This document shows positions 55,140-64,000 of a stretch of DNA of 64,000 nucleotides, in pieces. The notes beneath the pieces were generated by a model. The model ran no database searches and was not told the origin of the DNA. It saw only the letters and a list, made by a program, of their open reading frames with translations. The translations under genes were made by a program, and so were the position numbers. Source of the stretch: Lineus longissimus (Eukaryota; Nemertea; Pilidiophora; Heteronemertea; Lineidae). The stretch is taken from contig NC_088325.1 in NCBI RefSeq assembly GCF_910592395.1, forward strand, positions 8,372,109 to 8,436,108. The letters run 5' to 3'. Numbering within the stretch: the first letter of the stretch is position 1; each line of letters starts with the position of its first letter.

Positions 55140-56225
55140 TACGCATTGTGTGTTGTGAAAATCCGCGGTAACTAACTATATGCGCATAGGTGTGGTGGCG
55201 AACACTTCACCTGGGAACTAAGTGCTGGTAACCTCTGGTTCCCCCTCTCTGTCAAACTGGTACCATATTCATACTCTGTGCAGCTGCTTGCCTTCTGTAT
55301 TCAAATCGCGAATCGGCGTATAATCGATATTTGAGTTTCTGTCTATATTGTGATGTTTTGAAATGTGTGTTCGTGACTTCTATACCTGTGGTCAAGTGAT
55401 TACCACAAGGACTCAAACATTTGGACTTGTGTGCTTATGCCCACAGAGACTTAAGAGCACACAGTAATTACAGTATTATACTTTATTTCTTAGCCACAGA
55501 AAATGTGCTGTTCTGTCTTTGTTGGAAATTCATAGCTTGAGTTCCATCTTAATCTTATAAGACATGTGGTGAGAAAAGGGTTAAACAGACCAATAGCAAT
55601 TACAATCAGGTCTAGAGTGATAAGTGATTTTATTAATTGAATAAGTCATCCAGACTTTTGTGATTTCATTACTTTTATATTACAAGTCACTGAAATTGGT
55701 GTTTTAGAGTATTCCACCAATCATGTTATTTCTAGTGTTTAATGAGTTTCAGTTTATAGTTCTGGAAGAAAATTCAACAGCACAGCATCCATTAGTTTTG
55801 TAAAGAGACTTGGACTTTTCAAAAACATTGAAGAAAAAGGGATGTGACATATTGTCCTACATGGACGTTTAGGTTGTAAAGTTGCCACAAGGTGGCTCCA
55901 CTTGTATGAGCATCTAAAAAACATGGCTGTTGCTTGTTTACATCACGAGTGTGTCGTTCTTGTATGAATCTCCCCATCGTAAAAGGATCCCTGCCTCCCA
56001 AGACGTTACAGCTTCCCATGTAAGCTCATATGCATTTTGTAATATAAGAATAGTTCTTAGCCTGCTCTTACGGGGATACCGTAAGTTGTGTCTGCGGATA
56101 TGCTTAGGGTGACATCTAAGAGGGCGTTTATGAATACGACCCCTGAAACTCATGGGGCTGAAATGGGACGAGGCACAACGGGCAGCAAGAGACCGAAAAG
56201 GTTGGAGGATCGTGTTGTGACCTTA
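55140..56225. other. Gene-poor stretch
   Basis: No gene, LTR or repeat array recognised downstream of the truncated gypsy element. Confidence 0.4.
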
Positions 56226-56229
56226 TGTC

Positions 56230-57080
56230 ACACTATGGACGAAGAGCTCAAGTAAGCTCGTCTTATCTTGGACTGTACCTGGCATCGTTTTAGGTACTTT
56301 AGCTGACAGTGTCTTATCTGGTACTGAAGGTGACACTGGGTGGTATGCATAAAAACTAGTAAATACTTTTTACTTGAAATTTCTAGTTTTCACTCCCATC
56401 TGTATGCATAAAGATGAAGTAAAACCTGACACGGACTTATTTGGTACTGAATGTGACATATTGTCTTATATGGGACTGTATCTACGACATGTATAATCTG
56501 GGTGTGCAGCTGATAGTGTCTTTCCGGTGCTGGATGTAACATTGTTTTTATTGGCACTGTGCCGACAGTGTCCTTCAAATGATATGAATAACGACTAACA
56601 ATGCTTTTATCTTAATCTCCATGATTTACACTAGGCCTTTCTGTACAAAACTGAAGTAAAAGCATTTGCAGTATTTATTCATATCATGATTCCATATCAC
56701 AGTGTATTATTTGGTACCGGAGGTGACATTGTCTTATCTGGGACTGTAGCTGGCATCGCTTATTTTTGGTACTGTAGCTAATAGTGTTTTATCCGGTACT
56801 GGAGGTGACATTTCCTTATTTTGGACTGTAGCTGACATTATCTTATCTGGTACTGGAGGTGACATTGTATTGTCTTTGACTGTTACTGTCTAATCTAGTA
56901 CTGTAAGTAACATTGTCTCATCTGTAACTGTAAGTAACAGGGTCATTGAACCGTCTTATCTTGAACTAGAGCTCACAGTGTCTTTTTTGGTAAAAAGAGG
57001 TGTGACTGTCTTATACGGGACTGTATCAGCAGTGTCCTTTCTGGAACTGTACCTGACAGCTTCTTATTCAATACTAGGAG
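56230..57080. repeat. Diverged minisatellite, TATCTGGTACTGGAGGTGACAT type
   Basis: More than ten degenerate units alternate TCTTATCTGG(T/G)ACTG with GAGGTGACAT or TAGCTGACA. Too diverged for a clean period; roughly 35-45 bp. Non-coding. Confidence 0.65.
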
Positions 57081-57088
57081 TGACAAGA

Positions 57089-57425
57089 TGTATGCTTGCA
57101 TCAAAAATATAAAAGGACTATTTGAAAGCATAACATATGGATGATAGAGTATCTATTAGATGGTTTGGCACAAAGAAATAAAGAAATAGTGAGGATTTGC
57201 ATTATGGACGTTTAAGCATCTAATAGATTTGATTGATGATTGCATCACAAATATAAAAGAATTATTTGAAAACATAACATGGGTGATAGAGTATCTATTA
57301 GATGGTTTGGCATAAAGAAATAATGAAATACTAAGGGTTTGCATTATGGACGTGTTTGCATCTATTAAATATGATTGCATCACAAATATAAAAGAATTAT
57401 ATGAAAACATAACATATGGAAGATA
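57089..57425. repeat. Tandem repeat of about 130-150 bp, 2.3 copies
   Basis: Units begin GCATCACAAATATAAAAGAA and contain GATAGAGTATCTATTAGATG and TTTGCATTATGGACG. Lengths differ by small deletions. Confidence 0.75.
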
Positions 57426-57571
57426 TAGAAGAATCATATGAAATACAAAAAAAAGTGTAACGATTACATGCAGTCACACAGTGACCACACGGATCATGCA
57501 ACCGTAATAAATCTTGAGACGGACCCCCATCCGTACAGACTTCCGTGCATAGCATACTCATGCGCACCAAT

Positions 57572-57605
57572 CCCTAGATCCTGCCATCAGTGGCAGGATC
57601 TAGGG
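57572..57605. repeat. Perfect hairpin, 15-bp stem and 4-base loop
   Basis: CCCTAGATCCTGCCA, loop TCAG, then the exact inverse. No U-tract or known RNA context; could fold as RNA or be a MITE centre. Confidence 0.75.
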
Positions 57606-58134
57606 GTCGTACCCAGAACGAGACTAGGTCACTCCGTGATGAAGATGGACAGTTGACATCGAAAATTTGGAGGTTAGTTCTCTAACACTTAAATACTTCG
57701 TCATTGATTGAAGAATCTCTATTCTGAGTAGCTCTACCTGCTCTCAAAATAACACCATGAACAGGCAAATGTGGGAAACCTTTTGTTGCAGTCTCACAAA
57801 TCCTTGGTCGGTTTGAAAATGTTGGAATTCATTGAAGGGAGGTAAATATATTGCGTAGCGAGTATTGTATGGAGGAAATTTGATATCAGTCTCCGTCAAC
57901 CTGCGTATGTAGGGTTGAGAGGAAACTCTTCGCATAGCTATGCAAAACTTCCCTCAATTCATAACCCCGTTCCAGGTGGCTTCGGCGTATTCAATGTTCT
58001 GTCTATATCACTAGAGATTCGGAATCAGGTGGTTCCGTGTCAGCAAAGTTTTGGGAAAACGGGACATTTAAGAAATGAAATACTGTAGTATAATGGCTAT
58101 TTTGTCCAAACATCAACAGTGAGCAGAATTTTCT

Positions 58135-58490
58135 TAATAATTTAGCAAGTATTAACGACATAGTGGAAGGAGCCGTGTGGGATTTTGCGATGATCCATAC
58201 CGGCGCACGGCATTGTGTGTGTATCGGTATACATTGTAATCATGTAACGATGTATGCAATAATGTGTACATGTTGCAGTGCTCGGTCGGCTGGTTCGTTT
58301 TCCGTTTGGATTTTCCTAATAATTTAGCAAGTATTGACGACATATTGGAAGGAGCCGTGTGGGATTTTGCGATGATCCATACCGGCGCACGGCATTGTGT
58401 GTGTATCGGTATACATTGTAATCATGTAACGATGTATGCAATAATGTGTACAAGTTGCAGTGCTCGGTCGGCTGGTTCGTCTTCCGTTTG
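58135..58490. repeat. Tandem duplication of about 181 bp
   Basis: Two copies, nearly identical, beginning AATAATTTAGCAAGTATT and containing GTGTGGGATTTTGCGATGAT. Recent duplication; non-coding. Confidence 0.85.
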
Positions 58491-59537
58491 AACAAATACT
58501 GGTTTAAAAGTAATTTTATTTGGTCCATCGACCCATGAACAGTAAAGATTTGTGTTATTTACTCTAGCATTGTGGTCTGTTTGACACAAACTTTTTGTTC
58601 TGTTTATTTTTGCCAAAAGTTTTCCATTCTGAGCGAGGGAAAATGTTCATACATTATGTCGATTACATGCAGTTTAGTTCCAAGTTCTGTCAAAGGAAAG
58701 CCGTGCCGCTGGTGATTATTTCTAGGAATTTCCAAGAAATTACAATGTTTGACACACAGGGCTTCTAAATATAAAGTTTACGATGAGACAATCTGCATTT
58801 TAAGTGCAGTTTTTATTTTGTCAATCTTCTGTGCAATTTTTTTCTTTCATTTCCTTTATATTCTGATCAATGATGACTTTTTCATTTAATTATTATAAGT
58901 ATAGTAGGCCTACACTCTTACAGACTATAAGATAACAAATTTCCTAAGAGTTTCTGTCACCATTTTTTGGTGCCCGCCCCCATAGTCCCTGTCCTGAAAT
59001 CCTTAGCGTCGAGCCCTGCTCAGAGGGTATTCACAAAAACGTGATTGCATGTTAGAAGCGTTCGTAAATCCTGAGGAAATCAAGGGTTAATGTTCGCTTC
59101 TCCAGTCCTGTTCTTTCCTCAGGATGGTAAGTAAAGACACGAGCCGAACTAACACCCACAGTTGATGGTGACTCCAGATTCTGCGTGCACAATTCTAGTA
59201 TTCCAATATGTTATGCCTTCGATTGGTATAATCTCAACGTCAAGAAATGAAAAGAAAAGGACCAAGGCAATTGTCTAAATAGTTTTTCGTTATTTCCCTA
59301 CATATTGCTACATCGGTTAGTACATAACATCGCCTAACTAGGTCAACAAAAGAAAAGAAGGGAAATGTTGGAATTAATTGGAAGGCGATAAATACCGCAT
59401 TCAATTAAAACCCCAGATCCAACTGCATAGTCGATAACTGCCACAACTTGTGCATCATAAAGACGAGCGTATAAAGAATTGTACGTGATCGAGTCCAGAT
59501 GCCGTGGAAAAGTGTTTAGCCAGGATAGCGGCTAAGG
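58491..59537. other. Gene-poor stretch with a shrunken MITE
   Basis: At about 59067-59126 lies a short element with CCTGAGGAAATC, TTAATGTTCGCTTCTCC and TTTCCTCAGGAT, a deleted relative of the 495-bp MITE at 41657. Otherwise nothing recognised. Confidence 0.5.
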
Positions 59538-59592
59538 CTTTTTAGCTCACCTTAGCAGAGGTGAGCTTATCCCATACCGTGGCGTCCGTCGT

Positions 59593-59627
<35 letters not shown>

Positions 59628-60678
59628 CGTCGTCGTCCGTCGTCCGTTAGCATGGCACGTTTCGTAACTGTTAAAGCTATTGAGTTGAAACTTGGTACAC
59701 ATGTACCCTTATGTAATGACACCTTGGAGACCAAGTTTCGGTCCGATTCGTTTCATGGTTTGGCCACCAGGGGGCCAAACGTTAAAAGTGAAAATATGCA
59801 ATATCTCCCTTAATAGTAGTCGGGAAATTTTGAAAAAAATATGGTAGGTACTTCTAGCAAAGGTGCATCATATATCCTCCGGGTTTTTGATTTGACCTCC
59901 TTTTCAAGGTCACAGAGGTCAAATGGTGTAAATTGGCCATTGGGATGTAACGATGGCACGTTTCTAAACTGCAATGGCTATTGATACCAAATTTGGTACA
60001 CATTTACCCCTTAGTCAGGTGATCTCAGGGACCGAAGTTTGGTCCAATATGATTCACCACTTGACCACCAGGTGGCAAAATCCAAAAACCTTAAAAATGT
60101 GATTATTCCTTAACTTCTTGCCCGATTGCCACCAATTTGATATCATGGGTACATCTAACCACCATACAGTATAAGTCACACAGGTTTTTAATTTGACCTT
60201 CTTGTCAAGGTCACAGAGGTCAAATGGCGTAAATTCGCCGTCAGGCCGTAACTATGGCACGTTTCTTAACTGCAATGACTATTGATCACAAATTAAGTAC
60301 ACATGTACCCCTTGGTCAGGTGATCGCAGGTACCGAAGTTTGGTGCGATCTGATTTGCCGTTTGGCCTCCAGGGAGGGGGCCAAATCCTAAATTCTTCAA
60401 AATGCCATTATTTCTAGTAATGACTTGCCCGATTGGCACCAATTTTATATCATAGGTACATCTAGTTCTAACAACCATTCAATGTGTCACCCGGGTCTTC
60501 TTTGATTTGACCTACTTTTCAAGGTCACATAGGTCGAATGTACTGTAAATTGGCCATTTTGGGGAAATTGTAATTGCTTGGACCTACATCAAACCTAACA
60601 CTACATGACACAATACCATGCTCTTTATCCATCTTTCCTCCACATGAGGTGAGCACAATGGCCCTGGCCATTTCATTT
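59538..60678 (+). mobile_element. Dispersed repeat R4 (near-identical to R1)
   Basis: Same head hairpin, CGT tract, three internal units and GTGAGCACAATGGCCCTGGC tail as 33315-34457, with scattered substitutions and a longer CGT run. High similarity at about 26 kb distance points to recent spread of this subfamily. Confidence 0.85.
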
Positions 60679-60749
60679 TAAGTACCCCTGGCTAACACCT
60701 CGGCCGTATGTCTGAAATCCAGATAAGCACAATAAGAGATGTTCATTAA

Positions 60750-61183
60750 AATGCAATATCATACATGTCATACTGGTTTCAAACAGGTGTACAACACGAA
60801 CTACCATATATACTGGTTTCAATCCAGTGTCCAGCACAAACTTGAAGCTATCATACTGGTTTCAAACTAGTGTACAGCACAAAGCTATCATATATACTGG
60901 TTTCAAACGAGTGTCCAGCACAAACTTGAAGCTATCATACTGGTTTCAATCTAGTGTACAGCAAAAGCTATCATACCGTTTTCAAACAAGTGTACAGCAC
61001 GAAGCTATCATATATACTGGTTTTAATCCAGTGTCCAGCACAAACTTGAAGCTATCATACTGGTTTCAAACTAGTGTACAGCACAAAGCTATCATATACA
61101 TTGTGTACTGGTTTAAAACTAGTGTACATCACAAAGCTATCATACCGTTTTCAAACAAGTGTACAGCACAAAGCTCTCATATA
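60750..61183. repeat. Minisatellite of about 36-60 bp, left part
   Basis: Units of the form ATACTGGTTTCAAACTAGTG, then TACAGCACAAAGCTATCAT, with length variants. Array continues at 63528-63605 beyond the pogo-type element. Confidence 0.8.
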
Positions 61184-61636
61184 CTGTCTTTTTATCGATG
61201 TAAGACCGGTTCATTAGGCTTAATGCAGACGTCTACCGCGAGCACAGGGCACAATACCATTTCACTCATTGGTCGAAAGTTGAATGAAGTAGGTGTATCA
61301 CTAGTAGAAGGACAGATTGGCCTAACGAGACACATAGGATATGCAAAGCGCTCGCGTTTATTGTGGTTTGCGGTCTGAGTTTGCGGTTTCAGTGCGGTTT
61401 TGCGGTTTTGCGGTTTGGGTCTGTTTGATAGATCAACGTTAACCCTTTCTCACATAAAACGCGTTGGAGTGGGCATCACAGGCCTTTTTGGGGCTCTACC
61501 AGCATCGCTTCAAGACAGCGACGCTTCGTGCATTCAGGTTTATTCAGATTGATTTCTGTTTTTTTAAATTTTTTTATTCATTATTTTGGATTTTTATTCT
61601 GGTCCGGTTGCCGATTGTCTCTGTTGACCCGATTGC

Positions 61637-62779
61637 TTACTGCCCTGCTATCTCAGGCTCAAACTCATCAGGCAGATTGAGGAATTCTACCCCCTGTTCG
61701 TCGTCATCGTCGTCATCTGGAACTGGGTGTGGACCTGCGTCTATGTTCTGTTGACGTAACGCTTTCTCAAATCCATGCTCGACGACCTCTGGGCTGATCG
61801 CTTCCAAGGCACGGCTGACGATGTTGACAACATCTCTGAGTCCAATTGGATCACACTGGCCTGCTTCGTTGGTGTTTTCGGTCTTCCATGACTTCCATGC
61901 TTGTCTGGCGTGACATTTGAAGGATCTCATGACAGCCACATCCAGGGGTTGTGCCAAAGATGTGCATCCGGCCGGTACAAAGTTGAGTCTGCCCTCTTCT
62001 GCAGTGAGACGATTCCTGAAGTTATCCGTTCGATGTACTCTGAACTGATCCACCAAAAGTATGAACTGTTCAGCATGGGCCTCATGGACGTATGGGATGA
62101 AGATTTCGTCAAGCCAATGGTGAATCGTCTCCTGTCTGACCCATCCCGTGGCGGACGATGTGACCACAACGTTTTCGGGCAACTCGGCCTCTTCCAGAGC
62201 TCGAAGCGCGCGAACAAATCCTCTTCTCGGAAAGGTGATGTGGGCTCGCATCTTATCGCCATTCGCCGCCACGCAAAGTGTAACAGAACATCCCAGCTTT
62301 GGATTCTTCCTGGAGGTTCGTACATCAACAGCCTTGCCGCCTTTCTCATTGAGGGTGTACATCAGGCGGAGGTCAAAAAGGAGGAAAGTCTGGTCCATGT
62401 TGAAAAACAGGCGCATTGGTATACCAAAATTTTCGATGGTGTTGGTTATTTCATCGCGAAAGTTTCGAACTAGGACAACGACGTTTTCTGGAATGGTGGT
62501 AGTGTTATTCGTGACTTTTCGCAGGCTGATGTCCTTCCTCTTCATAAAAAGTTCCACCCAGCCGTTGGATGCATGGAAATCATGCATTAGTGGTTTTGCC
62601 TCTGTGGCGAGTTGTCGGCGCTCTTCTGGGAGGGCATCCCACCAAGTGTGGAATAGTTGCACGGCCTTCTCCTGGACATCCTGGATCACAACAGGTAGAC
62701 GTCTTCGCCGAACATCCCGGAACCAAATTTCTAGTTGGTCTTCGACCTCAGGCCAGTAACCAATCAACCTCTGCTTCAC
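61637..62779 (-). pseudogene. Pogo/Tigger (CENP-B-like) transposase, main part
   Basis: About 380 residues. A Tc5/CENP-B-type helix-turn-helix (QLEIWFRDVRRRRLPVVIQD) is followed by a DDE superfamily core: FNMDQTFLLF (first Asp), ILLVDQFRVHRTDNF (second) and VPAGCTSLAQPLDVAVM (third), a DDD triad. The C-terminus is acidic (DDDDDDEQG). The N-terminal domain is in another frame at 62776-62991, a one-base offset, so this copy cannot make a full protein unless spliced. In-frame and otherwise intact, hence fairly young. Confidence 0.82.
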
Positions 62780-62991
62780 CTTCGGTCTTTGCCCCGGTTC
62801 TGCTCCTCCTTCAATTCCAGGTCATGACGGTTCCACCTGCGAAACGTCTCAAAAGGTATGTTGTGGTGGTTGGCAAATTCTGTCATCGTTCGCACAGTGC
62901 CATTTCCAATGGCAATCTCAAAGTCTCGCAGGTATCGCAGCTTCTCCGACACGGAATGAATACGCTTTCTTTTAGGCAGTGGCTCATCCAT
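62776..62991 (-). pseudogene. Pogo-like transposase, N-terminal helix-turn-helix (frame-shifted)
   Basis: From MDEPLPKRKRIHSVSEKLRY through FANHHNIPFETFRRWNR, a Psq/CENP-B N-terminal type DNA-binding segment. It ends at a stop at 62776, while the main part is open from 62779 in another frame. The join near 62780-62790 shows no good intron, so a one-base indel is likely. Confidence 0.7.
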
Positions 62992-63100
62992 ATTTCTACA
63001 AGTTGTAGGCAAGGCAAGAAGAGGTTTCCGACAGTACCCAAACTTTATATACGCCTGAAACCTCACTGATTACTCAATAGTTTTTGCCCTTTTAGGCCTA

Positions 63101-63306
63101 CGTGGTGTCCCAACTAAAATGCTAAGGTAATTCTCCCGGATTCCAAACTATGGACCAGACATTGTTGTTCGAAGTTCCTTTCTTTCAATCATCCATTACA
63201 CTTAGCAAACAAGCCTTGATATGCCTTTTTTACGCTTTTTAAGGTACTCAAATTTTGAAATTAAACACCCCGTAAAAACCGGTGGAGTATTTTGTGGGAC
63301 ACCCCG
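63101..63306. mobile_element. 206-bp mariner-type MITE nested in the pogo-like element
   Basis: Ends CGTGGTGTCCCAACTAAAAT and, inverted, CGGGGTGTCCCACAAAAT, with TA on both sides (63099-63100 and 63307-63308). The GGTGTCCCA core is typical of Tc1/mariner ends. No coding capacity. Confidence 0.78.
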
Positions 63307-63527
63307 TATTATTCCGCCGCGGCACTCGTCCGTACAAATGACGCAACCCTATTAGGTCACCTGCGAAACATACAGCAGCCCCTTTAAAACCTAGGCCTGC
63401 CTTCCAAGTTGACAGTCTACTGCTATTGGTCGTAACCATGCGTGTATTGTGATCCTCTGCTACGTACCATCATAAGGTGGGTTTGGCCTGAATATCAGGA
63501 ACCGGTGGTTTGTCGATGAAAAGACAG

Positions 63528-63605
63528 TATATTTGTTTCAATCTGGTGTACAGCACAAAGCTATCATACTGTTTTCAAACTAGTGTACACCACAAAGCTC
63601 GCTGC
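63528..63605. repeat. Minisatellite, right part
   Basis: Two further units (TTTCAATCTGGTGTACAGCA, TTTTCAAACTAGTGTACACC) of the array at 60750-61183, displaced by the pogo-like insertion. Confidence 0.8.
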
Positions 63606-64000
63606 CTTTTTATAGACACATGCATATACATGTATAACAAAATGTCAAACAAGTAAAACAGGCTTTTTTCAAATCTTTATGAATATGCAAGGTAGTAGAG
63701 AATCTATGCTACTCTTTATCGATGCAAGAAACACTGAGAAATGGTTCTATCTAGTCAATTGTGTGGCCTTTGAAAATATTTGAAATGATGTTAAATAAAC
63801 TAGTAACCTTCAGTATATGTCTAAATAATGTAATATCATTGTTGGTACATAAGGGGTTTACATAGCATCAATGGGGCCGCTTACACGGGATCAAACCGAT
63901 CAAGCTCTGTCCGGATCGGTCTAGATAAGCCTGCCGTAAAAACGTGCACGATTGTGATCTGGTCTGGTCTGGTTCGATTTATATTCTTTAATGCGTCATT
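63606..64000. other. No feature recognised
   Basis: Neither strand shows a gene or repeat I can support. Confidence 0.4.

Larger units (their letters stand above)
61184..63527 (-). mobile_element. 2,344-bp pogo/Tigger-like DNA transposon
   Basis: Inverted ends CTGTCTTTT(T/C)ATCGA..ACCGGTTC (23 of 29 positions match) are flanked by TA on both sides. Inside is a pogo-type transposase on the minus strand. Removing the element and one TA restores a minisatellite unit across 61183/63528. The size is typical of Tigger-like elements. A 206-bp MITE (63101-63306) sits inside it. Confidence 0.85.

Noticed and set aside
60827-61378. 183-residue plus-strand open frame
   Set aside because: It is minisatellite translation running across the pogo-like element's end.
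61901-62759. Two plus-strand open frames of about 190-200 residues
   Set aside because: Antisense shadows of the pogo-type transposase on the minus strand.

Overview
The window is eukaryotic nuclear DNA. Coding sequence is split by introns with GT..AG borders, C2H2 zinc-finger and FAM221A-like genes are present, and satellites, foldback elements, LTR and non-LTR retrotransposons and DNA transposons fill most of the space. The style of the dispersed repeats (CGTCCGTCGTC-headed units, short elements starting GGGCCCAAATTCAT) suggests a marine invertebrate, perhaps a deuterostome such as a hemichordate, echinoderm or amphioxus. That placement is an inference of low confidence. There is one 100-N assembly gap (14327-14426).

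Layout. 1-700: one minus-strand exon resembling the start of FAM221A. 727-1560: a 42-bp minisatellite. 1636-14326: a satellite with a monomer of about 152 bp, in two opposed arms joined by a GTC/ATC microsatellite at 2640-2915; the long arm runs into the gap. 14540-17925: an unrecognised minus-strand multi-exon gene with good splice sites and two apparent exon paths. 18230-18710: tandem repeats. 19297-20022: a capsid-protein remnant plus a protease start, of Polinton/Maverick character, between two copies of a short repeat. 21850-22860: a cluster of CGTGCGTCAG..TTGAC motifs. 23922-27533: a four-exon gene for a transposase-like protein. 28965-29326: the tail of a LINE. 30341-40302: a three-exon gene for a protein with acidic/SUMO-motif N-terminus and 14 C2H2 zinc fingers; its 7.35-kb intron is full of repeats. 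40327-43190: dispersed repeats and MITEs. 43196-55136: Ty3/gypsy remnants. One plus-strand gypsy reverse transcriptase is cut in two by an 8,043-bp DNA transposon (46429-54471) with 15-bp terminal inverted repeats and a TT target duplication. That element carries two intron-containing genes of its own. 55140-59540: mostly tandem repeats with no recognised gene. 59538-60678: another dispersed repeat. 60750-63605: a minisatellite interrupted by a 2,344-bp pogo/Tigger-like element that itself contains a 206-bp mariner-type MITE.

The host genes I can support are the FAM221A-like exon, the zinc-finger gene and possibly the unknown minus-strand gene. Everything else is mobile or repetitive. The most informative structures are the nested insertions, whose empty sites can be read directly from the sequence, and the dispersed repeat family, each copy of which carries several CTCF-like cores and direct AGGTCA repeats.
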